Assembly (NCBI GenBank): GCA_021815535.1
Contig: JAKAGL010000016.1
Location: 1 to 19,448, forward strand
From: a bacterium
Lineage (GTDB): Bacteria; Nitrospinota_A; UBA7883; JACRGQ01
Reading direction: 5' to 3'
Length of the DNA: 19,448 nt
This document shows, piece after piece, positions 1 to 7,563 of this stretch; position 1 is the first letter of the stretch; every line of letters starts with the position of its first letter. Under the pieces are notes generated by a model. That model was not told the DNA's origin. It did not search any database and worked only from the letters and a program-made list of their open reading frames with translations. Both the position numbers and the translations under genes were made by a program.

Positions 1-538
1 TTAGTTGTTTTATCAACGCGGGATTGGCAAGCGGCAAGAAACTGGCCGCCTGACCGGTGCATTCCCTGCACGCGGCGGCATAGGCGGTCCGCAATTCCGC
101 CAGCGTCCCTTCGGCGAGCGTGGCGAAAAAGATCCGCCCGCCGGGGCGAAGCACGCGGGCGGCGCCGCCAAAAAAGCCGGGCACGGCGGCGGCCCACTGG
201 AATGCGAGCGAAGAAACCACCGCGTCAAAAGCCCCATCGCGGAACGGCAAGTGCGCGGCATCGGCCACCGCCACCGAATCGATCCCCGCCTTGCGCGATT
301 CGCGCGCCATCGGCAAAGCGATATCAATGGCGCAGATACGGGCCGCGGGCCATCGGTCGGCCGCATCGAGCGACGTGAACCCGGTGCCGCAGCCGATGTC
401 GAGAATGCGGCGCGGCGGATCCTCCATTCGGGCGAATTCGGCCATCAGGCGGTGCGACACCTCTTTTTGCAGAGCGGCGTGGCGCGCATAGGTCCGCGCG
501 CCGCGGGCAAAAGACTTTTTTATGCGTGCCGGGATCAT
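1..538 (-). CDS. bioC: Malonyl-ACP O-methyltransferase BioC, C-terminus cut by window edge
   Basis: BioC methylates the free carboxyl of malonyl-ACP with SAM, so that the fatty acid synthase can extend it to pimeloyl-ACP methyl ester, a biotin precursor. The first 179 residues are visible. They open with a basic stretch (RIKKSFARGARTYARHA) that resembles the BioC N-terminus. The class I SAM-binding motif I is ILDIGCGTGF (45-54). A motif-II-like ADAAHLPFRDGAFD (92-105) follows, then a VLRPGGRIFFAT strand (129-140). The ATG overlaps the bioH stop as ATGA, so the two are translationally coupled; that overlap and the BioC-like N-terminus fix the start. No stop appears before base 1, so about 70-90 residues are probably missing. 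A generic SAM methyltransferase is the alternative, but the coupling to an esterase of the BioH type favours BioC. Confidence 0.85.
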   Translation of the reverse strand, partial: MIPARIKKSFARGARTYARHAALQKEVSHRLMAEFARMEDPPRRILDIGCGTGFTSLDAADRWPAARICAIDIALPMARESRKAGIDSVAVADAAHLPFRDGAFDAVVSSLAFQWAAAVPGFFGGAARVLRPGGRIFFATLAEGTLAELRTAYAAACRECTGQAASFLPLANPALIKQL

Positions 539-1314
539 GCCAAAAATGCCTCCAACACGCGGTTAAACACCTCCGGCCGCGTTAGAAACGGCGCGTGTCC
601 GCAATCCGGCACAACGGTGATATTCGCGCGCGATGCCAGTGACCCTGTCCATACCCCCGTTACCTCCAACGGTATGATTCTATCATTCCGTCCGTGGACT
701 ATCAAAGACGGAACGGCGATCCGCCGCAGATCTTCGCGTATGTCGGAGCCATGCAGATCATCCAGCAAGCTGAGTGCGGATGCCAGATCGGGTATATGGG
801 CGAAGAACAGCTTTTTGATGGCCGCTTCCTCTTCCGCCGAAATGGTTTCGCCGCTGGAAAAAAAGGTAAGGATGAATCCGCGAAGGGTATTTTCAAAATC
901 GGCGCGTATCTGGCGGGCAAACCATTTCGATTTCGCGGCGGGAACGCCCCACACGCCCCCTTTGACCGGCGCGGTGAAACAGGGGGTTCCCGAAACCATC
1001 GCCAGCTTCGCCACCCGTGCGGGGTTCAACAGCGCGGCGTAACACACAACCTGTGCGCCGAGCGACCAGCCGGCAAGCGCCGCGCCATCGAGCCGTTCTT
1101 CATCGAGAAAACGGGCCAGCTCCTCGCCGCAACGGCGGATGGTGAGCGGGCCTTCAAGCGGAGCGCTCAATCCGTGGCCCGGAAGGTCCACGGCGAATAC
1201 GCGGTGGGTGCGCGAAAAATGATCAAGCTGTTTTTGCCAGACGGCGCCGCTCATGGCCCAGCCGTGGACGAATACCAGCGGCGCTCCCCGCCCGCCGTTG
1301 CGACGGACGTTCAT
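535..1314 (-). CDS. bioH: Pimeloyl-ACP methyl ester esterase BioH (alpha/beta hydrolase)
   Basis: BioH removes the methyl group that BioC installed, releasing pimeloyl-ACP for the biotin ring-forming enzymes; it acts in the cytoplasm. The 259-residue protein is a canonical alpha/beta hydrolase. It has an oxyanion-hole motif VFVHGWAM (14-21), a DLPGHGLS strand (43-50), a nucleophile elbow GWSLG with Ser84, the acid Asp211 in HGRNDRIIP and the base His240 in CGHAPF. A helical cap lies around 120-190. The length matches E. coli BioH (256). The start overlaps the smpB stop (ATGA) and its own stop overlaps the bioC start, so it sits in a coupled smpB-bioH-bioC run. From sequence alone many small esterases look alike; the BioC neighbour makes the assignment. 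Confidence 0.87.
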   Translation of the reverse strand: MNVRRNGGRGAPLVFVHGWAMSGAVWQKQLDHFSRTHRVFAVDLPGHGLSAPLEGPLTIRRCGEELARFLDEERLDGAALAGWSLGAQVVCYAALLNPARVAKLAMVSGTPCFTAPVKGGVWGVPAAKSKWFARQIRADFENTLRGFILTFFSSGETISAEEEAAIKKLFFAHIPDLASALSLLDDLHGSDIREDLRRIAVPSLIVHGRNDRIIPLEVTGVWTGSLASRANITVVPDCGHAPFLTRPEVFNRVLEAFLA

Positions 1315-1781
1315 TTCCTTATTTTGTACTGGCGCTCCGTTTCCCGGTCGAGCGCCTTGTTCTTCAGCGTTTCGCGCTTGTCGTGCATCTTTTTTCCGCG
1401 GCCCAGGCCAAGCTCGACTTTTGCGTAATGCCGCTTGAAATAGATCTTCAGCGGCAAAAGCGTAAGCCCCTTCTCCTGTGATTTCTCGATGAGTTTTATC
1501 ATCTGGTTTTTATGCAACAGGAGCTTGCGGGGGCGGGTCGGCTCGTGGTTTTGCAGATTGCCGTGGGAATATTCGCTGATGTGCAGTTTTTCCAGATACA
1601 GCTCGCCGCGCCGTTCGCTGGCGTAGGCGTCGGCCATCTGCACGCTCCCTTCGCGCAACGCCTTCACCTCGGTCCCCTGCAGGACGAGGCCGGCCTCGAC
1701 GGTTTCCAGTATTTCGTAATTGTGGAACGCCTTGCGGTTGGTAGCCACGATCTTTATGCCTTCGGCGTCTTTGTGTTTCAT
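1311..1781 (-). CDS. smpB: SsrA-binding protein SmpB
   Basis: SmpB binds tmRNA and delivers it to ribosomes stalled on broken mRNAs, where its C-terminal tail occupies the empty mRNA channel. The 156-residue protein has the family's full length. It shows the N-terminal oligonucleotide-binding barrel with NRKAFHNYEILETVEAGLVL (15-34), the signature GTEVKALREG (36-45) and KIYFKRHYAKVELGLGRGKK (112-131). A basic tail HDKRETLKNKALDRE leads to the end. No tmRNA gene is visible here. The gene is first in a run with bioH and bioC, with which it has no functional link, so the coupling is probably just operon packing. A 98-bp gap separates it from the upstream SPOR gene and could hold its own promoter. 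Confidence 0.97.
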   Translation of the reverse strand: MKHKDAEGIKIVATNRKAFHNYEILETVEAGLVLQGTEVKALREGSVQMADAYASERRGELYLEKLHISEYSHGNLQNHEPTRPRKLLLHKNQMIKLIEKSQEKGLTLLPLKIYFKRHYAKVELGLGRGKKMHDKRETLKNKALDRETERQYKIRK

Positions 1782-1879
1782 ACGGCAATTCTAACCCGTT
1801 TCCGAAATTGAAAATGATAAACATATAGGCCACATCCCAGGCATGGGACATAGTTTATGAACGGGTCAAAAGAAGCGGA
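1782..1879 (-). promoter_or_regulatory. Gap upstream of smpB with possible promoter and small inverted repeats
   Basis: This AT-richer gap separates the SPOR gene stop from the smpB start. On the minus strand it holds a TTGACC box and, downstream, TATATG and TATCAT hexamers, none at ideal spacing. Two inverted repeats are visible: TCCCA/TGGGA around GGCA (1835-1848), and ACCCGTT (1794-1800) with AACGGGT (1860-1866), which would loop out most of the gap. There is no T-run typical of an intrinsic terminator. A local promoter for smpB-bioH-bioC is plausible but not shown. Confidence 0.3.
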
Positions 1880-2950
1880 TTACGGCTTTTCGTACGGAAG
1901 GACTTTTACCGTGGCGTGCTCTTTTCTGCCAAATTCATCGGCGGCGGCGTCCGCCTCTTCCCGCGTGGCATACGTGCCGGACATGATGTGGTACCAGGTG
2001 TTCTTGGTGGATACCTTCTTTTGATAGTAGGCCTGATAGCCGCTTTGTTTGAGGGCGGCTACGCGGCTCTTCGCATCAGCTTCGCTGGCAACCGTTTCAG
2101 TAAAAAGGGTGAACTTCGGCTCGGCGGCTTTCGGTTCGGCAATCTTCGCTTCTTCCACTTTCGGAGCGGCGGGGGACGGGGCCGCCTTCGCGGGAACCTC
2201 AACCGTTGCCGGCGCGGGGGGCACGGTGCTGGGCGTTATCTCGGTGGTGAAAGACGAAACGCGAACCTGCGCCGGTTGCTGTGACCGCGCGGGCTGTGAG
2301 GGCTTTGCGTCATTGACGGGGGCGGCGGCGGTTTCCTTTTGTTCTTTATGCTTTGCAACTTTCGGCGCCACGTTTATTTTCTTCACGTCCACCTGCTTCT
2401 TGTGCGGCGCCAACGCTTTATGCTTAGGCTCGTGAACTTTCTTCTTCTTCGGCTTTTCATGCCTGGCTTTTTTTTCTTTTGCCGGTTCGGGTTTTTTTTC
2501 TTCCACTTTGGGGGTGGGCTTGGGAGCGGTTTTTTCGATGATGGCGCCGGGCGCGGGCGTCGCGATGGACGGCGGCGCCACTTCCTTTTGAGCGGCGGGA
2601 GGCGGAGTGGCGGGAGCCGGCGAAGCGGCCTCTGCCTTTTTTTCAGCCTTTTGCTTCAGCTCGTCAGCCGGGGTTTGTGGCACCTGCTTCGGCAGGGTTT
2701 CTTCCAGCTTGCTTAATTCTTCCTTTTTGGTCCCGTCGGCAGGCGGCAACTCAGTCGCCGGTTCAACGGGGGTAGATTCAATTTTTGCCTGCTCTTCAAC
2801 CGTAGCCTGGTTTTTTTTGGTTAAAAACCCAAGCACCAACGCCAGCACCACGATGGCAACAATACTGCCGATAATGACGGTAAGCTGTGTTTTGGAAAAA
2901 TTGAGCTTGTCGGGATTTTCCCCATGATCATCGGTATTTTTTGGTGCCAT
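1880..2950 (-). CDS. SPOR-domain single-pass inner-membrane protein
   Basis: SPOR domains bind peptidoglycan glycan strands stripped of stem peptides and bring proteins to division or remodelling sites. The layout over 356 residues is a short cytoplasmic N-terminus (1-21), one membrane helix (about 22-43, TVIIGSIVAIVVLALVLGFL), a long low-complexity linker rich in Pro, Ala, Lys and Glu (45-278) and a C-terminal SPOR domain (about 279-354, with AALKQSGYQAYYQKK and WYHIMSGTYATREEA). The linker carries a very basic stretch at 158-204 (KEKKARHEKPKKKKVHEPKH and beyond) that could touch acidic envelope polymers. The gene starts 33 bp after the argS stop, so the two are probably cotranscribed. It resembles FtsN/DedD-type proteins in architecture only; I would not name it. 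Confidence 0.88.
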   Translation of the reverse strand: MAPKNTDDHGENPDKLNFSKTQLTVIIGSIVAIVVLALVLGFLTKKNQATVEEQAKIESTPVEPATELPPADGTKKEELSKLEETLPKQVPQTPADELKQKAEKKAEAASPAPATPPPAAQKEVAPPSIATPAPGAIIEKTAPKPTPKVEEKKPEPAKEKKARHEKPKKKKVHEPKHKALAPHKKQVDVKKINVAPKVAKHKEQKETAAAPVNDAKPSQPARSQQPAQVRVSSFTTEITPSTVPPAPATVEVPAKAAPSPAAPKVEEAKIAEPKAAEPKFTLFTETVASEADAKSRVAALKQSGYQAYYQKKVSTKNTWYHIMSGTYATREEADAAADEFGRKEHATVKVLPYEKP

Positions 2951-2983
2951 ACTGGCGATATTCTAGCCTAAATTTACCGGAAG

Positions 2984-4639
2984 TTACATCTTTTCGGGAG
3001 CCGAAACCCCCAGCAATTCAAGGCCGTTTTTTAACACCGTCCGTACCCTCGCCGCCAGGGCCAGCCGCGCGGCGGTCAGGGCCGCGTCGTCGCTTATCAC
3101 CCGGTTGCCGGTGTAATATTTGTGCCACACGCCGGCCAGCTCGGTCAGATAATGCGTGGTGGCATGGGGGGCAAGCCCTGTGGCGGCGTCTTCCACCATC
3201 GCCGGAAAGAAAAGCGCTTTCTTCATCACCCGCAGGTCGTCCTCCTGATCGAGCAACGCCCAGTCGGGATCGGCGGGGAACGGCTCTATGCCACGCTCGG
3301 CCGCCGTTTTGAAGATGTTGCTGATCCGCGCGTGGGCGTATTGCACATAGTAAACCGGGTTTTCGTTGCTTTGGCTTTTGGCCAGGTCAACGTCGAACTC
3401 CAGCTGGGCATCGTAACTGCGGGTGAGGAACGTGAACCGGCAGGCATCCACCCCCACCTCGTCGACCACTTCCTTCAGCTCGGTGAACTTGCCCGAGCGG
3501 GTGGACATGGCGACAAGCTGGCCCCCCTTTTTAAGCGAGACGATCTGGATAAGCAGCGGCTGCAACGAGGCGGGATCTTTGCCCAGCGCCTTGGCGGCGG
3601 CCTTCATCCGCGCCACATAGCCGTGGTGATCGGCCCCCCAAATATCGATTAGGCGGGTGTAGCCGCGCGCGTATTTGTCGTCATGGTAGGCGATGTCCGC
3701 CGCGAGGTAAGTGGTGATGCCGTTGGCCCGCTTCACCACCCGGTCCTTTTCGTCCCCCGCCAGTTCGGCGGTCTTCAGCCAGAGCGCATCGTCCTTTTCG
3801 TAGATGGCCCCGTGCTGTTTCAGGTGCTCGATGGTTTTTTCCACCGCGCCGGATTCGTGAAAGCTTTTTTCGCTGGCCCAGCTGTCGAAATTCACCCGGA
3901 ATTTTTTCAGGTCCTCCTTTATGTCGTCGAGGATCTTATCGGCGGTATAGGCGGTGAAGAAGGGGAGCGATTCGGCATCGGCCTGTTTTAAAAACTTATC
4001 CCCGTGCGCGTCCTTTATCTCCTGCGCGATGTCGCGGATGTAAAGCCCCTGATAGCTGTTCTCCAGCAGGACGTCATCCATGCCGAAAAGCTGTTTGTAG
4101 CGGATCAGCGTGCTGCGGCCGAGGTTCTCCATCTGGAGGCCGGTATCGTTGGTGTAGTACTCGGCGGTGACGTCATACCCCGCCTTTTTCAGCAGGCGCG
4201 CCAGCGCATCCCCCACCGCCGCCCCCCGCCCGTGGCCGATGTGCAGCGGCCCGGTGGGATTGGCGCTGACGAATTCCACCATCACCTTTTCGCCCGGAAC
4301 CGGGGAAAGCGTGCCGTAATCGGAATTGTCGACGGGAATTTTTTTGTACTCCGCCAGCCACATGCCGGGCTTCACCGTCATGTTGATAAAACCGGGACCG
4401 GCTATGGAGACGGCGGAAAAAAGAGGATGCTCCTTCAGCGCGGCTGTCAGCTCTTCCGCGATCTTGCGCGGATTGCTTTTCAGCGGCTTGGCCATCACCA
4501 TCGCGGCGTTGGTGGAAAAATCGCCGAATTTTTCTTCGGGCACTTCAACGGCAATATTGGGTATTTCCCCGCCAAATCCGGCCTTTTGGGCGGCCGGAAC
4601 AAGCGCCTGCATCACCGCGTCACGTACAGCTTTTCTCAT
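2984..4639 (-). CDS. argS: Arginyl-tRNA synthetase
   Basis: ArgS charges tRNA-Arg with arginine using ATP. With the ATG at 4639 the protein has 551 residues, normal for bacterial ArgRS; the reading frame is open 99 bases further upstream, but that extension (MPRWRQCPHP...) is unlike the family and I reject it. Visible parts are the N-terminal Add1 domain (1-100), the class I catalytic core with SANPTGPLHIGHGRGAA (125-141, HIGH at 133-136), the MSTRSG version of the KMSKS loop (378-383), and the C-terminal DALR anticodon-binding domain, entered by NPVYYVQYAHARI (427-439). The degenerate KMSKS loop is normal for many ArgRS. The Shine-Dalgarno sequence is weak. The gene leads an argS-SPOR transcript and is divergent from the 4823 operon. 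Confidence 0.97.
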   Translation of the reverse strand: MRKAVRDAVMQALVPAAQKAGFGGEIPNIAVEVPEEKFGDFSTNAAMVMAKPLKSNPRKIAEELTAALKEHPLFSAVSIAGPGFINMTVKPGMWLAEYKKIPVDNSDYGTLSPVPGEKVMVEFVSANPTGPLHIGHGRGAAVGDALARLLKKAGYDVTAEYYTNDTGLQMENLGRSTLIRYKQLFGMDDVLLENSYQGLYIRDIAQEIKDAHGDKFLKQADAESLPFFTAYTADKILDDIKEDLKKFRVNFDSWASEKSFHESGAVEKTIEHLKQHGAIYEKDDALWLKTAELAGDEKDRVVKRANGITTYLAADIAYHDDKYARGYTRLIDIWGADHHGYVARMKAAAKALGKDPASLQPLLIQIVSLKKGGQLVAMSTRSGKFTELKEVVDEVGVDACRFTFLTRSYDAQLEFDVDLAKSQSNENPVYYVQYAHARISNIFKTAAERGIEPFPADPDWALLDQEDDLRVMKKALFFPAMVEDAATGLAPHATTHYLTELAGVWHKYYTGNRVISDDAALTAARLALAARVRTVLKNGLELLGVSAPEKM

Positions 4640-4719
4640 AGGGTGCCCATTATCGCCAATTTGAACGGTGAAGGCAAAAGAAGTTGCCCCCTCCCGAATA
4701 TCTTGACGCGGATGCGGGC

Positions 4720-4739
4720 ATTGCCGCCAACGCGGCAAT
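4720..4739. promoter_or_regulatory. Perfect 8-4-8 inverted repeat between divergent genes
   Basis: ATTGCCGC and GCGGCAAT are exact reverse complements around the spacer CAAC, in the 183-bp gap between argS and the divergent membrane-protein gene. It lies 81 bp upstream of the argS start and 84 bp upstream of the other start, almost at the midpoint. As DNA it could be an operator for a dimeric regulator serving both promoters; as RNA it could be a leader hairpin. It has no T-run on either side, so a terminator is less likely. It does not resemble the BirA operator consensus (TTGTAAACC arms). Confidence 0.45.
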
Positions 4740-4783
4740 CAACGGGTTGAAACCGGTGATACCGGCGCAAAGCAGACTTAAGC

Positions 4784-4810
4784 TTGTGCCGTCCGGAAAA
4801 AAGGTACAAT
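4784..4810 (+). promoter_or_regulatory. Sigma70-like promoter candidate for the membrane protein-birA-coaX operon
   Basis: TTGTGC at 4784-4789 and TACAAT at 4805-4810 form a -35/-10 pair with a 15-bp spacer (16 if CTTGTG is used). Transcription would start near 4816-4818, only about 6 bases before the ATG at 4823, giving an almost leaderless mRNA. The hexamers are decent but the spacer is short. Confidence 0.35.
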
Positions 4811-4822
4811 ACGTCGAGAATC

Positions 4823-5470
4823 ATGAAAAAATTCATCCCGCTCACGATATTCGCCGCCGCCTTCGGACTGGTGGAGGCGGCGGTGGTTGTGTACACACGC
4901 TGGCTCTACTATCCCAAGGGCTTCGCCTTCCCGGTGAGCGTGCCCCCCATCGAGTTCCTCAAAGTGGAGCTGTGGCGCGAGCTTGCGACGCTTGCCATGC
5001 TGGGCGCGGCTGGCGCGCTGGCCGGGCGCAACCGCTGGCAGAAATTCGCCTTCTTCATGTGGGCCTTCGGCGTGTGGGACATCTTCTACTACCTCTGGCT
5101 GAATCTCTTCATCGGCTGGCCCGCGTCGCTGTTCGACCCGGACATCCTTTTCCTCATCCCCGTCACGTGGTGGGGGCCGGTGCTTTCCCCCTGCATCGTT
5201 GCCATTTCGATGTGCGCGGCGGCGCTGATGATCGTGCGGCGGGACGAGGCGGGCAACGCCCCCAACCCCAAGCCGCTTGAAATTTTCTGCGTTTCCGCCG
5301 GGGCGCTCATTATTTTGTACACTTACATGGCGGATGCCGCCGTCATCACCGCCGGGCAGATGCCGCCGCCGTACCGCTGGGGGGTTTTTTGGACCGGCGA
5401 AATACTGGGCATTGCCGCCTTCATTACCATGCTTTTAAGGAAACCGGATGGACGAAGCGCTGCTCATTGA
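4823..5470 (+). CDS. Conserved-looking six-helix membrane protein of unknown function
   Basis: I do not recognise a named family. The 215-residue protein has about six membrane segments (roughly 4-23, 47-66, 69-91, 106-133, 148-170, 180-206). Charged and aromatic residues sit near or inside them: GLVEAAVVVYTRWLYYP (14-30) places a Glu in helix 1, and FMWAFGVWDIFYYLWLNLF crowds aromatic residues in helix 3. A TTG at 4784 would extend the frame by 13 residues, but the ATG at 4823 followed by MKKFIPL, with GAGA six bases upstream, is a better start and lies beyond the predicted promoter. Its last 23 bases overlap the birA start, so it is the first gene of the birA-coaX-LOG operon. Nothing in the sequence ties it to biotin or CoA chemistry. 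Confidence 0.8.
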   Translation: MKKFIPLTIFAAAFGLVEAAVVVYTRWLYYPKGFAFPVSVPPIEFLKVELWRELATLAMLGAAGALAGRNRWQKFAFFMWAFGVWDIFYYLWLNLFIGWPASLFDPDILFLIPVTWWGPVLSPCIVAISMCAAALMIVRRDEAGNAPNPKPLEIFCVSAGALIILYTYMADAAVITAGQMPPPYRWGVFWTGEILGIAAFITMLLRKPDGRSAAH

Positions 5471-6206
5471 GAACCTGCACGCCGCGCGGTGGCAGGAGAT
5501 CATCATTTTGGACGAGGTGGAAAGCACCAACAGCTATGCGTTGCAGATGCTGGCCGAGGGAACGTTGCGCGACGGCGCGGTGATCATCGCCAACCGCCAA
5601 ACGGCGGGGCGGGGCCGGTTTAAGCGGCCCTGGTTTTCCGATGGCGGGCTTCCCCTGACCGTCGCCTTGATGAGCGCGGAACCGCCGCACCGGGTGGGAC
5701 CGGTGGCGCTGAACGCCGGGCTGGCTGTGGCGAAAGGACTGAAGGGCGCGACGGGGCGCGATTTTTACCTGAAGTACCCCAATGACGTGATGAGCGAAAA
5801 AGATCACGGCAAAAAAGTGGCCGGTATATTGGCGGAAGCCAGGCCCGCGCAGGGAGGAACGGCGCTCATCATCGGCATCGGGGTGAATGTGGCGCAGGAA
5901 ACATTCCCCGATGAATTAAATTCCATCGCCGCCAGCCTGCGCCAATTGGGGCATGACGTACCGCGGGAAGCGGTGGCGGCCGAGATCCTCAACGCACTGG
6001 CAAACGACATCGAACGGCCATTTTGCGATTTGCGCGGAGAGTGGCTTAATATGGATTGCACCATCGGCAAGCCGGTGCGGATAAAAAACCTGGCGGTGGA
6101 CGTGGAAGGAATTGCCGCCGGGCTGGATGACGGCGGCGCGCTGCTGGTGAAAACCGCGGGCGGGACCAGGCGGATAACCGCGGGCGACATACTATTCGGG
6201 GAGTGA
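5448..6206 (+). CDS. birA: Biotin--[acetyl-CoA carboxylase] ligase, catalytic-only form
   Basis: This enzyme activates biotin to biotinyl-AMP and attaches it to the lysine of biotin carboxyl carrier protein. The 252 residues start directly with the catalytic domain, so the N-terminal winged-helix repressor domain of E. coli BirA is absent and the protein should not regulate bio genes by DNA binding. Motifs seen are EVESTNSYALQ (23-33), the biotin/ATP loop RQTAGRGRFKRPW (50-62), LKYPNDV (108-114, the usual KWPND), KKVAGILAE (122-130) and IIGIGVNV (141-148). A small C-terminal SH3-like domain (205-252) ends in GDILFGE. An AAGGAAA Shine-Dalgarno lies just upstream of the ATG. The start overlaps the upstream membrane gene by 23 bases, and coaX follows after 6 bp, a common pairing. 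Confidence 0.95.
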   Translation: MDEALLIENLHAARWQEIIILDEVESTNSYALQMLAEGTLRDGAVIIANRQTAGRGRFKRPWFSDGGLPLTVALMSAEPPHRVGPVALNAGLAVAKGLKGATGRDFYLKYPNDVMSEKDHGKKVAGILAEARPAQGGTALIIGIGVNVAQETFPDELNSIAASLRQLGHDVPREAVAAEILNALANDIERPFCDLRGEWLNMDCTIGKPVRIKNLAVDVEGIAAGLDDGGALLVKTAGGTRRITAGDILFGE

Positions 6207-6212
6207 AGCAGG

Positions 6213-6977
6213 ATGCTGATCGCGTTCGACATCGGGAACACAAATACGGTGGCGGGAGTGTTCGGGCAGGATGCCCTGCTCCACAAATTCCGCTATCACA
6301 CCAGCAACATCGAGACTGCCGACGAGCTGGCCCTGAAGATCGGCATGTTGCTCGAAGAGCGTAACATCGCCAAAAAAGAGATCACCGCCGCCATCATCTG
6401 CTCGGTCGTTCCCGCCCTCACCGGCCCGTACGCCGACATCGCCGCACGGATGTTCGGGACACCGGCGGTCATCGTGGGGCCGGGAGTGAAAAGCGGCATC
6501 GCCCTCCTTTACGAAAATCCGCATGAGGTGGGGGCGGACCGCATTGCGAACACCGTTGGCGGCGTCATAAAATACGGCGGCCCCCTCATTGTGGTGGACC
6601 TCGGCACGGCGATCACCTTTGACGCCGTTTCCGCCAAGGGGGAATATCTGGGGGGCGTCATCGCGCCGGGGATCGACACCTCGATGCACTCGCTTTCCAA
6701 ACGGGCCGCGAAACTGCCGCAGGTAAGCCTGGACAAACCGGCGCGGGTGATCGGAAAAAACACCGTGGCCGCCATGCAGAGCGGCGCGGTTTTCGGCTTC
6801 TGCGGATTGATCGACACCATCGCGCGGAAAATGCAAAATGAAATGGGGGGCAACCCCAAGGTGGTGGCCACCGGCGGCCAAAGCTATTGGCTGAAAGAGG
6901 TAAGCGAAACCATCGAAGCGGTCGACCCGGACCTCACGCTTTTCGGCCTTTTGGAAATATGGAAACGGAACCGGTGA
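6213..6977 (+). CDS. coaX: Type III pantothenate kinase
   Basis: CoaX phosphorylates pantothenate at the first step of CoA synthesis; the type III form needs a monovalent cation and is not inhibited by CoA. The 254-residue protein carries the ASKHA-fold signatures of the family: the N-terminal phosphate loop FDIGNTNT (5-12), the pantothenate-side GADRIANTVGG (107-117, Asp109 as expected catalytic base), VVDLGTAITFD (127-137), and GGVIAPGI (147-154). The length is normal for CoaX. It lies 6 bp behind birA and 4 bp ahead of the LOG gene. The birA-coaX pair is widespread in bacteria, and both enzymes feed acyl-CoA and fatty acid metabolism. Confidence 0.97.
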   Translation: MLIAFDIGNTNTVAGVFGQDALLHKFRYHTSNIETADELALKIGMLLEERNIAKKEITAAIICSVVPALTGPYADIAARMFGTPAVIVGPGVKSGIALLYENPHEVGADRIANTVGGVIKYGGPLIVVDLGTAITFDAVSAKGEYLGGVIAPGIDTSMHSLSKRAAKLPQVSLDKPARVIGKNTVAAMQSGAVFGFCGLIDTIARKMQNEMGGNPKVVATGGQSYWLKEVSETIEAVDPDLTLFGLLEIWKRNR

Positions 6978-6981
6978 GGCG

Positions 6982-7563
6982 GTGAAAAACATCTGCGTGT
7001 TCTGCGGATCGAGGGATGGCGCTCTTCCCGCCTATTCCCTTGCCGCCCGCCGCCTGGGGAAACTGATCGTCCAGCGGGGCATGGGGCTTGTCTACGGCGG
7101 GGCCGATATCGGCCTGATGCGTGAGGTGGCGGAAGGAGCCCTGCGGGAACGGGGCAACGTCACCGGCGTCATCCCCGGCGGCCTAGTCGATAAAGAGATA
7201 CAGCACCGGGCGCTCACCGAACTGCTGGTGGTGGAGAACATGCATCAGCGCAAGGCGAAGATGGCCGACCTGTCGGAAGCTTTCATCACGCTTCCGGGCG
7301 GGCTGGGCACCCTGGAAGAGTTTTTCGAGGTGCTTTCGTGGGCGCAGTTGGGACTGCACGCAAAACCGTGCGCCCTGCTGAACGTGGAAGGATACTATGA
7401 CGGGCTGATCGCCTTTTTGGATCACGCCGTGGAGCACCGGTTTGTCTCTCCCGCGCACCGGCAACTGGTGCTGGTGGAAAAAACCCCCGATGCGCTGCTG
7501 GACGCGGTCGCCGCCTATCAACCCCCCGCCGTCGACCTCTGGATCAAACGACGGGATATTTAA
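6982..7563 (+). CDS. LOG-family nucleotide 5'-monophosphate phosphoribohydrolase
   Basis: LOG proteins cleave the ribose-5-phosphate from (cytokinin) nucleoside 5'-monophosphates; in bacteria the physiological substrate is often AMP-like nucleotides or unknown. The 193-residue protein shows the Rossmann-type N-terminus ICVFCGSRDG (4-13), LVYGGADIGLMREVAEGAL (36-54), and the family signature PGGLGTLEE (105-113) with the preceding Arg90-Lys91 in MHQRK. The start is a GTG at 6982, 4 bp after the coaX stop; this gives the usual LOG N-terminus (MKNICVFCGS). It was formerly annotated as lysine decarboxylase because of the PGGxGT motif; that activity is not expected. It is the last gene of the operon, with 257 non-coding bases behind it. 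Confidence 0.93.
   Translation: MKNICVFCGSRDGALPAYSLAARRLGKLIVQRGMGLVYGGADIGLMREVAEGALRERGNVTGVIPGGLVDKEIQHRALTELLVVENMHQRKAKMADLSEAFITLPGGLGTLEEFFEVLSWAQLGLHAKPCALLNVEGYYDGLIAFLDHAVEHRFVSPAHRQLVLVEKTPDALLDAVAAYQPPAVDLWIKRRDI

Noticed and set aside
5..1042. Long plus-strand open frame of 345 codons opposite bioC and bioH
   Set aside because: It is arginine- and glycine-rich with no domain signature, and lies antisense to two well-supported genes; long antisense frames are expected in GC-rich DNA.
2150..2700. Low-complexity Pro/Ala/Lys region that could be read as a tandem repeat
   Set aside because: It has biased composition but no regular repeat unit; it is the ordinary flexible linker of a SPOR protein.
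4640..4738. 33-residue N-terminal extension of argS
   Set aside because: It is unlike the family, lies in the non-coding gap with the palindrome, and the ATG at 4639 gives the normal 551-residue enzyme.
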